64,000 nucleotides of DNA from Liolophura sinensis (taxonomy: Eukaryota > Mollusca > Polyplacophora > Chitonida > Chitonidae). Within the stretch, counting starts at the first letter, position 1; each line of letters starts with the position of its first letter. The notes beneath the pieces were generated by a model. It searched no databases. It was not told where the DNA came from and saw only the letters and a program-made list of their open reading frames with translations. Where the stretch lies: assembly GCF_032854445.1 (NCBI RefSeq), contig NC_088301.1, positions 54,671,187-54,735,186 on the forward strand, in the 5' to 3' direction. Shown here one piece after another: positions 22,716-34,337 of the stretch. Made by a program: the position numbers and the translations under genes.

Positions 22716-24540
22716 GTGAGTAATATTCCTTACAGCATTCAACAGCCAAATGCAAAGTTAAAAAAGAATCATGTGACGCGACACGATATGAATATAGTCC
22801 ATAAATCTACATTAAATTTCAAATAGCTAAATGCATCTAACAAGAATCAAGAAAGATTTTAAGGGTAATAATTGAAAGTGGGTCTATCTCAAGACTGGCC
22901 CTATTGCTTCCATTGATGCATACGAATAATACTGAGCTGCAAATTAAAGTGTGAAAAGTACAGGGCAGTTAACGGAGGACTAGTAGTGTTATTATATATT
23001 TTAAACATTCTGACACTTGCGCAGACTTATATATTGAAAAATAACCGCTGCTATGGATTTGTTTGGTGACTGGACATACTTGTTTTGGCGAAGTTCAAAT
23101 TTCAGATCAACGCTTCAATGTCTATACTACTCTGTTAACACCAACAAAGCTTAAGGCTTTTGATTTTATCATGTTCTTTTTCAGATAAAGCATCTGTTAT
23201 ATATGGAGTTGAATGATCTTTCCAAAAGTATAGTATCGGCGTTATATTCATGTTGAATTATATTAGCATTTAGACGTAAATTAACACACTACATTCTGAT
23301 GATGTTCTGATTACAAATTGTTTTATTTTCTTTTATTGTTTTATATGTAACTCAGGTTTAAGTTCACATGTTCCCTATTTTCCATATTCTTGTTATATAT
23401 TATATTCTTGTAATAAGAACTAAATACACCTCATGTAAAACTGAACAAAATGTTAATTAGACCTACTCTGATAATCTGAAAAACATCTCAGAACCCTTTG
23501 TCGGAGAATATTAAACTGTACTGGGGTTACAAGGTACCTTCATGTTCTGTTAAGCTGGAAAAAGATGGGTTTCGAAAAAGATCCATTTCATACATTAAAT
23601 GAGATGTTAAATCCCTGGTTATTTAGAATGCGTATATTTTCAGATTTATAATATTCAAAACTTTTTACCGAAACCGACACGTCACGAGCAATGATTTCCA
23701 AACGCTCTGCTTTAAATCACCCAATCAGGATTTTATTTCCCATAAATTTGTTACAGTTAAATAGTTGATTTTACAACCTTAAACATTACCATACATTAAT
23801 GACCTCAGGAATATTAACTCAGCAATGGTGACTCCAGTGATACTACAATTTAGTTGGATTTTCTTTTCATAATTGCATGTAACGTATTCTCTTTTAAAGA
23901 CAAGGCATTGTATATGTATTTGTTGCCTGTGAAGTTCATTACCAGATGACATTGCGTCACCCTGGCGAGTCTGAATTCTGCACTATTCTGGGAGAAAATT
24001 GTCAGGAGTCCGGTGACACGTAACAACACCTGCATTAACGCTGAACTTGGGCGGATAAGCATAGCCATACATGTTGTTACAGTGAAAAGCGGGAAAAAAG
24101 CAGCCAAACAGTACAACCGCTTATTATACAAAGGGGCAATCTTCAGATTACCATGTAATGAGAGATTTAACTTCACATAATTATTATACATGTTTGTCTT
24201 ATGAACCCTAGATAAACGACAGCAACACCACAGTCGGTTAGTAGCCTGAGTATTCCAAATGAGTATATAAACACGTGCACATGTAAAATGATATAAATGT
24301 AAAATACGTTTAAAATGCTACGATTTGTGTGAGATTTCTTTTCTTTGGAAGATTACTTTTTCCCAGTGCGTATGATACACAGCAGAACCATCTGGTCGTT
24401 TTTGTACACTCATAATATAACGCAACTTAATTGTAATTGAGACACCTTCACCTTATCTACGTAAGCTATACAGTGTATGAGATGTGCCCATTCTACATTT
24501 GTAGCATATGATCTGTTGGCATACAGCCCTGACTGAGATA
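22716..24540. other. Intergenic, no gene recognised
   Basis: AT-rich. A 113-codon minus frame at 23,850-24,191 has a hydrophobic stretch but no recognisable domain or supporting splice context, so it is not called. Confidence 0.45.
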
Positions 24541-24850
24541 CAAAAAAATGTTTTCACTGATGGGTTTGTCTTTGGCCCCACGACAGTTATCACACATTTT
24601 TGGCAGCTTTAGATACCGGTTATGTGTGACCAGATACCAATCATCACACTGTCGTCGCAGATGTGTTTAATGATTATTTGACCAAGGACCTATTATCACA
24701 CAGTTATTGCTGCTTTGGTCATCAGTTATTTATCACAATATTAATGCCGCCGTATGACCAGACACCAAATAGCACATTGCCGTCGCTGTTTTCGTCACTG
24801 GTTGTATGTAATCGGATATATAAGTTATCACACTGTTATAAACCCTATAG
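24540..24850 (+). repeat. Decayed ~39-base tandem repeat
   Basis: Five to six diverged units of the form GACCAGATACCAATCATCAC followed by a GTCGTCGC-like end recur at about 38-41-base spacing (for example TTTGACCAAGGACCTATTAT, TGACCAGACACCAAATAGCA). Confidence 0.65.
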
Positions 24851-25064
24851 AGTTCACGTTGTTGTATCAGGTGCCTTTTCTCTGTATTCATAAAACGTCA
24901 CATTACGTCATTATTAATCATGTATATTCTGTATAATATAAGATCCATTAAATTGTCAGCATTTCCATGTTAATCGCATTAGTTTTCGTCTGAAAGCTGA
25001 ACGTCAATTAAAGGCTGAGTATTCACCTTGCCCATTCTCATTATCACGACTGTATGCGTAGTGA

Positions 25065-26329
25065 TCATAGTTGGGGCCCATAGTCGGGGATACCCTTTTC
25101 CAGTACGAAATAGCCATCACCGTCCACCCCGTAAAGACCATCACCTGAAGACATTACCGAACTCTTGCCGACAGGATAGCTCTCAATGAAGAAATAGCCG
25201 TCCTGAGCTTGTCCATACGGCTGATCGTCAGTGATTGCAGCTGTCGTGGTGTCAGCGTAAAATACAAAATAGGGAGTCTTCTGTTTCCCAAGCTCATTAT
25301 CAACTGTAAATGATTGGCTACTTCCTTCTTTCTTTTTCTCTACAATGCACTGTAATACAGCTTCTGTCTCCTGTGGAGAAGCGATGTCATTTCCAGGGTA
25401 TGAATACTGATCGTCTGTACTTCCAATGTCCTCATAACCAGTCACACATGGCTCATCAAGTTCAGGTGATTGTATATGGCGTGTACATTGGATGTCTTGT
25501 CTGTCCTCATATACCTCCAGACTATAAACGCTGTGGGCCTTGTGCGGTGTGTTGGAATGAGTAACAGAATATACACGATCATCGTCCCAATTTATGTCCA
25601 GCTTCTTATAATGTTCGGAAGGCTTGGGGCAATTTGTACCTTTGCTGGCTTGAACACTAGAAATGTATACATACTGTAACGAAATAAACCTTAATTAAGG
25701 AAATGGTATTTTCTTTTGTTCATTGCATCATGTCGATATCAATTTAATATGTCCAGTCAAATGTCAACGTTTAATTTACACATATGCAAAACTGGTTTTG
25801 CTGCCTTGGTTGAAAGTTACTAAAACTAAGTAATCAAATCAGTATTGCTTAATGTTGCTGAATGGTCCATCATAATGGATATCTCGCTCAACCATATCGC
25901 TTAAGAAAATGATAACAGCACTCCAAGCAGATGATAAGCTTGACAAATTGTAAATACTTACAGCTTTATCCCAATCCTCACTATTGTAGTCAACATTGTT
26001 CTCACCACTCTGTTTGATCCTGAAATAACAAATCCAACAGATCAGTGATTTCCAGGACATCGGGTCCTCGAAAGAATATTTCACAGGTTATATACGTACT
26101 AAATATTTTGTTTTTAGCTGTCTTATTGCCGTTTAGGATGGCCGATGTTAAAATTCAATAAATATTTTGAAAATTATCATATTTTTCTTATAGCACTTAT
26201 AGCACTTAGTCATACATCTATAATGACGTATATGTACTGGGACTTAGCTCTTCTCTTGCGAAGCAAGAACACACACCATTACGATTAATACCATCGACCC
26301 GGTAACACCACCCGTAGCATTGCCAGCAA
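25065..26329 (-). CDS. Receptor-like gene A, 3' exons (TM, linker, tyrosine tail)
   Basis: I do not recognise the exact family; it resembles the membrane-proximal end of molluscan multiple-EGF/scavenger-type receptors. Minus-strand pieces: a candidate membrane exon 26,329-26,248 (GGVTGSMVLIVMVCVLAS); a 58-base linker exon 26,019-25,962 (IKQSGENNVDYNSEDWDKA); and a tail exon 25,673-25,065 of 202 residues ending PDYGPQL and TAA. Linker and tail join in phase 0. The tail holds YKKL, YFFI and YFVL, all of Yxx(L/I) form, within acidic context. Where the membrane exon should have its donor the sequence reads CTAAGT, not GTAAGT, and otherwise an in-frame TAA follows. No ectodomain exons are visible upstream before the minisatellites. 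Could be a gene with distant 5' exons or a 3' fragment. Confidence 0.5.
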
Positions 26330-26865
26330 CTTTTCCAATGAATAACATATCACCATATAAACGCACACAACGCTATTAGTGTATCAGTCATGAAGCACTG
26401 TAATACTAGTTTTTAGTCGAGGACATACCCTCTAGGCCAATGATAACAACTGCAAGTTTTGGAGCAAATCGTTACTTGAAAATTGCATGATACTAGCTTA
26501 TACAATAACACTACTGATACACAGTGTATATAAAGTCCCTCGCATTCTATGGCCATAAAGCTTTATATATTCTTGAGAACGGTCTAAACATCAATGGAAA
26601 AATTAGTCAGATATGCGTGATACCTAGAGTTTCAAAAAGCAAATTGGTAACTATCCATTACTCATTTTTGTCAGCAGGTGAACATTTCAAGCTGAAGTAG
26701 TGTTCATATATAATGTATATAATGTATCAAATGAAATAAAGTCTGTGAACAAGAAAAGATATATCCAGTGTCGTAGTCTCAGATAAATGATTAGTGGCAA
26801 CAGTAAGTATACAGCCTCGAAATTGTAGTAAATACAATTTTTAGGAAATGTTAATGAAGCAAATA
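26330..26865. other. Upstream of gene A, no further exon seen
   Basis: AT-rich. I looked on the minus strand for cysteine-rich (EGF-like) exons and found none. Confidence 0.4.
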
Positions 26866-26867
26866 GT

Positions 26868-27125
26868 TTCTGTGGTGGACCTCTCGTGGGACGGTATCTG
26901 TGGTGGACCTCTCGTGGGACTGTATCTGTGGTGGACCTATCGGGGAGGTGTCTGTGGTGGACCTCTCGGCGAAGGTGTCTGTGGTGGACCTCTCGTGGGA
27001 GGTGTCTGTGGTGGACCTCTCGTGGGACGGTATCTGTGGTGGACCTCTCGGCGAACGTGTCTGTGGTGGACCTCTCGTGGGAGGTATTTGTGGTCCACGC
27101 CTTGCGGGAGGTGTGTGTGGTGGAC
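26868..27125. repeat. 28-base minisatellite, ~9 units
   Basis: Unit starts CTGTGGTGGACCTCTCGTGG followed by GACGGTAT or variants; starts at 26,870, 26,898 and 26,926 give the 28-base period. Having no stop codon and a length not divisible by three, it is open in all three plus frames and on the minus strand; these are not genes. Confidence 0.95.
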
Positions 27126-27810
27126 TTCTTAAGGAAGAATTTCTTCTTTAAATCGGAAAATATATCATGGTGAAGTGGCTTTACCAAATTATATAAACAA
27201 GCTCAAATTCTCAACATGGCTGCGATGTGGACCGCATATATGATGGCTTATTAGTTTCATACAATATAATTTAATTCTTGTGACTTCTTTCTTACTGTTA
27301 CGTATGAGTATGGCCAATAGTCAAACGGTATACCTATGTTCAAACAAATCATTTTTTAAACAAAAAATGTAATTTTGCACGGAAATTTATTTTGTATTGT
27401 AAGTATATTTCCACCGTGAAGGAATTTTCTACGCGGTGGATAATTAATTTCACCTGCAAACAAATTATTTCCTCTTACGACAACATACATACATTTATAA
27501 AATGCAATTTCCTGTAAGAAAAAGGAAACGGGCCATGTTAAATAAACTAGGTTTTCTTGTCAAAACAAAAATTCTTTACTGTCTGAAACATGAAAAAGAC
27601 CATTTAAACAAGGATTCTATAATCGACTAACTGATGACGTTTCTAGCTCTGCACCCATGCACTTACATTGAAATATTCAATCCTAGCTCCTCTTGACTTG
27701 ATCAGTCATATATGAGACCAACATACCTATTTAGTGACAAGAACGGACCTCTAAACTACAGTAGATGTTCAAATGTTCTGCTTTTTCTCTCCTCACCATC
27801 ATGATATACT
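27126..27810. other. AT-rich spacer between minisatellites
   Basis: Nothing recognisable. Confidence 0.5.
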
Positions 27811-27811
27811 G

Positions 27812-29095
27812 AGACTAACCATGCCCACTGATGGTGTGTGAGACTGACCATGTCCTCTGATGGTGCATGAGACTAACCATGACCACTGATGGTGTGTGAG
27901 ACTAACCATGACCACTGATGGTGTGTGAGACTGACCATGACCACTGATGGTGTGTGAGACTGACCATGTCCTCTGATGGTGCATGAGACTAACCATGCCC
28001 ACTGATGGTGTGTGAGACTGACCATGACCACTGATGGTGTGTGAGACTAACCATGACCACTGATGGTGTGTGAGACTGACCATGACCACTGATGGTGTGT
28101 GAGACTGACCATGTCCTCTGATGGTGTGTGAGACTGACCATGACCACTGATGGTGTGTGAGACTGACCATGACCACTGATGGTGTGTGAGACTGACCATG
28201 TCCTCTGATGGTGTGTGAGACTAACCATGACCACTGATGGTGTGTGAGACTGACCATGACCACTGCTGGTGTGTGAGACTGACCATGTCCTCTGATGGTG
28301 TGTGAGACTAACCATGACCACTGATGGTGTGTGAGACTGACTATGTGTACTACTAATGGTGCATGTCCACTGATGGTGTGTGAGACTAACCATGTCCTCT
28401 GATGGTGCATGCGACTGACCATGTCCTCTGATGGTGCATGAGACTGACCATGACCACTGATGGTGTGTGAGACTGACCATGACCACTGATGGTGTGTGAG
28501 ACTGGCCATGACCACTGATGGTGTGTGAGACTGACTATGTCTACTAATGGTGCAAGAGATTGATCATGTCTACTGATGAGACTGACTACGTCAACTGATG
28601 CCGCGTGAGTCTGACCATGTCCACTGATTGTGCGTGAGACTGACTATATGCACTGATGACGTGTGAGACTGACAATCTCCACTGATGCCGCACGAGACTG
28701 ACCATGTCCTCTGATGGTGCGTAAAACTGACTAAGTCCACTAATGGTGCGTGAGACTGACTACGTTAACTGATGCCGCGTGAGACTGACCATGTCCACTG
28801 GTTGTGCGTGAGACTGACTATATCTAGTGATGCCGCGTCAGACTGACCATGTCCACTGATGGTGCGTGAAACTGATCATGTCCACTGATGGTGCGTGAAA
28901 CTGACCATGTCCACTGATTGTGCGTGAGACTGACTATATCTAGTGATGCCGCGTCAGACTGACCATGTCCACTGATGGTGCGTGAAACTGACCATGTCCA
29001 CTGATGGTGCGTGAAACTGACCATGTCCACTGATTGTGCGTGAGACTGACTATGTCCACTGATGGTATGTGAGACTGACTATGTCCACGAACAGC
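27812..29095. repeat. 29-base minisatellite, ~44 units
   Basis: Unit CTGATGGTGTGTGAGACTGA followed by CCATGACCA. Starts at 27,828, 27,857 and 27,886 set the 29-base period. The left half is homogeneous; the right half (from about 28,540) has diverged variants with GATGCCGCGTG, and a higher-order duplication is visible at 28,790-29,045. The long minus-strand open frames are by-products of the unit. Confidence 0.97.
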
Positions 29096-29314
29096 AATTA
29101 CATTTCGCAGAGAACTGGAGAGAAAAAACGGGAACCAGCAAAACACGATTCTCTTGGTTCACAATAAGTTATATATTTGTTGTCATATTTAAGCATTTAT
29201 AATTCGAATTTATTTTTCATCTTTAATCTAAAGGTAAATTTCACCCATGTGTGGTTCTAGTATCGGTAAATTTCATAATATCAAACAGTTACTCATAACA
29301 TTCCTCATCAAGTT

Positions 29315-30510
29315 GGGTGGGTGATGCGGGAGAGTAAAGCCTGGGTTATTTTTATTGGTGGGTGAGGAGGGAGCGGAGGAGGCGTAGGAAGAAGCGGAGG
29401 AGGCGTAAATAGGGCATTGTGATTGGTGGGTGAGGAGAATGCGGAGGAGGCGTAGGAGGAGGCAGAGGAGATGTAAATGGGGCGTGATGATTGGTGGAAG
29501 GGTCATGCGCTGTCAGCATGATGTCATTGCTCAAGCGCGATCTCCCCCTCACCCCCCAAAATCGACTCGTCACTTGCACTTTGGACTTTGCGTGTTTCAG
29601 TCTTACCTCCCTATTTCACCATGCCGAAGACCCAACACGCCGTAATTTCGCTGGTCTTAACAAAGACGTCGGTACAGCACAGTCTGATGAGGAAATGGCT
29701 CATTTTTCAAGGCCAATACCTCCCAAGACGATGAAGGCGGCCAGGGATTAACGTCACCTTTTATCAGAACTTTGGGCAGCGTTGCCAAAAGGAGATCACC
29801 ATTCCGGAAGACGCCTGGGAGATTTTCACTTTCACCTTCGAGCAGGGAGTGAACGGTAAAGCAATCCACTCCATGCCAGCCAGCTTTCCACCTACGGTGG
29901 ACAGAGAGTGACTCACTCGCCGTATTGAGAATGTGTTGGTCAGTTTTTCGGTGTGCTAACATGACCAAAACCGGTGACTGGTAGTTTTATTTGAGGTATG
30001 TGAATATCAAGTGAATATCAAGCCGTGGGTACAGTACTCTTCAGATGGGAAATATTGCCCATCTTTTGGCGGTGTATCCGTCCGGACTGACTCTTGGATC
30101 CCATGGCTTGAGACTCTGCCTAAGACAGAACAATGTCTTCCCCAACGGACACCCCAGAACACCGGCACCAGTACCGCTACCAAACTCTCACCGGAAGCGC
30201 CAACAGCAGCACGCCAACTATGCCAACAACACCAACGCCGACGCCTCCCCTGGATCTTAAGGACACAAGACTCCCACATCACACTTAGAAACCGTGATGT
30301 GGGACAGCGTTGATGAACCGCTCGAATCTTTGGTGTTGGAAGTGACGCCTCGTGGCGTGTAAGATTGACCATCACAGTCAGGATATTATCTATTTGGACG
30401 TATAGGATGAAGGCGTCCAGCACTCAAACGAGAACAAAGTGCTCAGCAGTTTGCAGGTCAAAGTGAAAACAGACCAGTGGGCTGAGGGTAAAGCTCGACA
30501 GTTCCTCAAA
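29315..30510 (+). repeat. Left inverted arm of element 2
   Basis: Inverted match to 34,025-35,351 with small indels. It contains a broken version of the frame that is intact in the right arm (33,861-34,337), so the arms have drifted independently since they formed. Confidence 0.8.
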
Positions 30511-30748
30511 TATAAGCGTCATGTCCGACATTCGTATACCATTCTTAGTCCGATAATCGCAAGATCCATTTCCAAAACAACGTTTAACACTAGCTCCCAA
30601 AGACAAAGGTATGTAAGAAATTAATTATGTAAGGTTCCACTCTTGTTTTTTTTTTATTTATAATCTAGGTGTGTTTTATTTGGTAGGTTATATCCATTTG
30701 TATAGCTATAGCATAATTCCTCACGCATGTAACTACCATTGTTGCTGT

Positions 30749-30750
30749 GT

Positions 30751-30781
<31 letters not shown>
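30749..30781 (+). repeat. (GT)n followed by poly-G
   Basis: About eight GT units followed by a run of fourteen or more G; a likely length-variable, error-prone spot. Confidence 0.9.
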
Positions 30782-31074
30782 TTGTTTAGCTATATTCACT
30801 TCAGATTGCAATGTGTATCACACCTGGTGACTAAGGATATGTTACCATTTTTTCTGTTAAAAAAGACGGAAGATAACCACCACCCACCAATGAAGAAAAG
30901 TGTAAGGAGGAACGGAGAACAATGCGAGACCACCCTTACCACACTCCCAAAGCCAGTCCACCAGCGGGATACTGTTTGCACTTTGAACATGGAGTATTGC
31001 GACGGTGTGCATATCAGTGAGACGTGTATAGTCAGTATCCATCGCCAGTCCGGCATCACCATTAAACCGGGTCA

Positions 31075-31640
31075 TAGTGGGTGGAATCGACAGTCAGTGG
31101 AAAGCGGACTTTGGTGGATATGAGCGCCTTTGCCAAATACAACGATGGGAATCGATACCTGTTGACGTGCATAGACATTCTAAATACGCTTGGGTGGTGC
31201 CCATCCGCACCATCGACACATTCAAGACCATCTTCAAAAGCGGGCGAGCAACCATCACCGTCACTACCAAGAACGAAAAGGAGGTTCGTGCCTGGTTATA
31301 CCGTTCCACACGTCCTCCCACGACTTTACCGCTATCGCGTGGGGGATCTCCTCCGAATCGGCAAAGTCAAGGGGACTTTCGAGAATAATCCTCCTCCCCA
31401 ATAGGAGTCAAGAGTCTTCCGCATCCTTTGCCGTCATCCCAGGGAACCTGTGGTCTATACTCTGGAAGACTTTAACCGGGGAGGGGTTGGAAGGGACGTT
31501 TTACGAGACGGAACTCCAACCCATGAAGACATCCCCGGAGACGTAGTGCCAAGTGGAGACTGTGTTAGACACAAAGACGGAGCGGGGCAAAAGGTACCAC
31601 TTGGTCAAGTGGCGTGACTATCCAGCTAGTTTCTAGTCTT
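31075..31640 (+). pseudogene. Integrase fragment with C-terminal chromodomain
   Basis: Polinton-type integrase in pieces. An LVDMSAFAKYNDGNRYLLTC stretch near 31,113-31,172 parallels the element 1 integrase; after a frame change it continues as KYAWVVPIRTIDTF to about 31,250. The segment with the second and third catalytic residues is missing, and the frame resumes at the C-terminal barrel (YRYRVGDLLRIGKVKGTFEN, ~31,325-31,386). At 31,547-31,637 a chromodomain-like segment reads CQVETVLD ... YHLVKWRDYP and ends in TAG. The missing core means no catalysis. Confidence 0.7.
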
Positions 31641-31709
31641 AGGTGCCTGCAACGGATGTGAAACGTATTTAAACTTCAACCCACTTTCTCCGTCACATTC
31701 TTTCCCACG

Positions 31710-31955
31710 ATGCCTAAGGGGTTAGACCAGTGCATACAAGGCATGCTGGAGAACAAAGCTGCCGCAGCCGCCGTGATTGGGATTCCCTTGCATAATGGCC
31801 TTTTGATAGTTAGGTTTGTTGGTAAGCTGAGTGCCGTACTCACCGAAGAACAGTCTGCGGTGCATGTCCTTCAAGATCGACTGAACAGGATGTGGCTCCA
31901 GCGTTTGCTTGGACCACACCACGACCATTACCACCACCACCACCACTATCTTTAA
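31710..31955 (+). pseudogene. Element 2 small frame, unknown
   Basis: 81 codons from an ATG at 31,710. An Ala-rich segment (KAAAAAVIG) and a His-rich C-terminus (HHDHYHHHHHYL). No domain recognised; probably a relic of an element protein. Confidence 0.3.
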
Positions 31956-32227
31956 CGGTGAAGGTCATCTCGTCATCGAAACTAACTCGCACCACGACCC
32001 AACCCGACCATACGTTAAAAGTTTAAACATCCCTTAAGTTTTGTACAATCTCATTTTCAAATGAGACTTAACACGTTGGTGGAGGCACTGATGAGCTTGT
32101 TGTTGATGGAGACGTTCACTTTTGCCACGTAGCGTGCAACCATAGATTGTTCGGTGTCACCGGATCGCCCTACGCGAGTGTCTCATCTTTGCCATTCACC
32201 TGTTTGGTTTTCACGTACAAATACGTG

Positions 32228-32596
32228 TTAGCCAAGTCCAACTGAATGTCCTGATCCCCGATGGATATAAAAAAAAAAATTCCACGGCACCACCGTCTGA
32301 CAATTGGGCTGTAGGCTGTAGGCATAGATGTCGCTGGGCGTTCTCGTCGGACGTTTGGGGGAGGCGGTGGGTGTCCTAGGGCGCTTCTGAGGGCTAGTGA
32401 GGCTAGGTTGGGATAGACCTCGCTTTATATTGGGCCGAGGAGTATCGCGAGGAGGAGGTAATAGGTCAACCGACTGACCGATCAGACGACTGAATTTGAC
32501 CATCAGGCGTTTACATCGTACCACGGCCTGGCCTTTGAGGGCTTTCTTGACGTTATATTCGCACTCCCCGAAAGACAGAAAATCCACCTCCACCAT
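32228..32596 (-). pseudogene. Element 2 minus-strand protein, unknown
   Basis: 122 codons from an ATG at 32,596-32,594. The N-terminal third is mixed charge (FGECEYNVKKALKGQAVVRC), the middle is basic and proline/serine/threonine-rich (QKRPRTPTASPKRPTRTP). No family recognised. In Polintons such basic Pro-rich proteins could bind DNA; that is inference. Confidence 0.35.
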
Positions 32597-32639
32597 GATG
32601 GTTGTAATAATACGCTAAGTAGGGTTGTTGAGCGTCCGA

Positions 32640-33110
32640 CATAGTCATGGTCAGTCTTTAAGCCGCAGCAGATAACAGGAAAGGTAAGCCACGCCGTTGG
32701 CCGTTGAAATCCTCATCTTCAAGTGGCCCGTGTCATCCCTTATATTGATTTCGATCGTGGAGAAATGCTTCTTCTGTACGGGAATGTACTCGATGGCTGC
32801 TGTGATGTGAAGATATGACCTGCCACGGGTTTAACAAAGCCATTGGTGTTCTTCCTCAATTTGGTGTTCACGGCCTATGTAGGGTAATATCCTTCTGGCG
32901 GGAAATTCTGGTCGGTACGATCTTGCCGAAACACATAAAACCAGGCCTCGTCGCGACCTACAATGTACCATTATCGCGGGCACTGTATTTCCGCCAGTCC
33001 ACATTCCCACTTGCCAGACAGGTGAATCGGTTGAGAGAGCTGTGTGGTGTAATGCGTCAACGTATTCCGCATAAATGGTTGAGCGAGCTATTACTGGGTA
33101 GCGGCATATA
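32640..33110 (-). pseudogene. Capsid-like (penton-type) protein remnant
   Basis: On the minus strand the N-terminal part begins MPLPSNSSLNHLCGIR (start ~33,110) and, in a shifted frame near 32,890, there is a PPEGYYPT stretch comparable to the PAGYYPS stretch of element 1. Polinton minor structural proteins have this kind of layout. Frame changes show it is dead. Confidence is limited because this rests on short motifs. Confidence 0.35.
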
Positions 33111-33474
33111 AAACAAGTGCTGTGGCAGAACGTCCCCGGGAGAAACTAACCTTACTCTGTCAGAAGGCGGGGTTTTTAATAAGGGGTCCTGGTCTGTGGC
33201 GGGACATTGCCAGGCGTGGACCGTAAGCCAGGGCGACACACACGTCGCTCGCCTGTGGTCGTTGAAGGAGTGTGTGTCGTCTTTTTCTGCGACTCCATTG
33301 GTTTCCATAACATGCGTGGAGCAGGACGAAGGGTTTGGGGCGAAGGATGAGGGACAGTCAGGGGCATCGGAGTGTTCACGGTACCCTCTTTGACGCAGAG
33401 TCCTCAACGGTGGGAGGTTGCGCCTTCTTCCCGTCTGGCGTGGCTGCTGGCGGTGTTGGTGGTGGTGGTGGTGG

Positions 33475-33732
33475 TTATGGAATCGTCGTGGGAGTGGATG
33501 GAGCTACTCGTTGCTGGTATTGATCTTGAAATGTCAGGTAGCGTTGCAGCACGTGTTGATGCCATCGAATCTTGTCTTCACTGGACACGGCTCTGTCTTT
33601 TATAATGCCTTCCATGTCCCCATCCAACGTGTTTAAGGCTTTGGCAGTAGAAGGGACCGGATGCGGTGATTTCATGTCGTGAATCAACCCCTGCCGTGGT
33701 TTAAAGTGGGGTATCTTTTTGATATGTGCCAT
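33475..33732 (-). pseudogene. Element 2 minus-strand protein, unknown
   Basis: 85 codons from an ATG at 33,732-33,730 with good context (GCCATGG). The central helix-forming part has ALNTLDGDMEGIIKDRAVSS followed by EDKIRWHQHVLQRYL. I have the impression of a conserved Polinton protein of unknown role with an LQRYL signature, unverified. Confidence 0.4.
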
Positions 33733-33860
33733 GGCCTCGATCTAGCGACAACGAAACAATCCACCGAGGACATAGGACGTAACAACACCAAATAGTGAGC
33801 ATTTAAACTGATGGTGCGATTATCTTTGCTTTTTGTTGAACAGATTCTGCACGATGTAGA

Positions 33861-34337
33861 TTACGCTGATATTCCGAAGGTGACTCCCCTTGGTAAAGAG
33901 TGCTGTGACAGGTCATCCACGATCACCAGGGTCCGTTCTGCCTGGTCGACTAGGTAGCCCTTCTTGAAATCGATGGGCACCCTGGTGACGTACATGGGCT
34001 GCCATTTCACAATGGGAGTGCCTTTGAGGAACTGTCGATTTTTACCCTCAGCCCACTGGTCTGTTTCGACTTTGGCCTGGAAACTGCTGAGCACTTTGTC
34101 CTCGATTAAGCGCTGAACGCCTTCATCCACCACGTCCAAATCGATAATATCCAGTAGGTTCAAGCATGAGTGCTGCTTCTGACTGGGATGGTCAATCTTA
34201 CAACCATGACTTCGCTGTAGCGTCACTTCCAACACCATAGATTCGAGGTGTTCATCAACGCCATCCCACATCAAGGTTTCTAAAGTCTCGTAGTCCTTAG
34301 GATCCAGCGGAGGCGTCGGGGGTGGCGTGGTTGGCAT
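33861..34337 (-). CDS. Element 2 arm-encoded protein, unknown
   Basis: 158 codons from an ATG at 34,337-34,335, ending TAG-side at 33,861. A Pro/Thr-rich start (MPTTPPPTPPLDPKDYE) is followed by a folded-looking part with LLDIIDLDVVDEGVQRLIED and FKKGYLVDQAERTLVIVDDL. Its first ~110 codons lie in the right inverted arm and have a broken twin in the left arm (30,120-30,510). Function unknown; the intact frame may reflect recent activity or chance. Confidence 0.4.
   Translation of the reverse strand: MPTTPPPTPPLDPKDYETLETLMWDGVDEHLESMVLEVTLQRSHGCKIDHPSQKQHSCLNLLDIIDLDVVDEGVQRLIEDKVLSSFQAKVETDQWAEGKNRQFLKGTPIVKWQPMYVTRVPIDFKKGYLVDQAERTLVIVDDLSQHSLPRGVTFGISA

Noticed and set aside
23850-24191. 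113-codon minus frame
   Set aside because: No domain and AT-rich surroundings; length alone is not enough.
26687-27187. Overlapping open frames on both strands with GGPL- or REVHHRHL-like periods
   Set aside because: By-products of the 28-base minisatellite, which has no stop codon in these frames.
27799-28515. 238-codon minus frame with SHTPSVVM-like repeats
   Set aside because: Translation of the 29-base minisatellite; the 29-residue period equals the unit length times three.
29352-29579. Pro/Ser-rich minus frames at the left end of element 2
   Set aside because: They read through the GC-rich GCGGAGGAGGCGTA tip repeats of the inverted arm.
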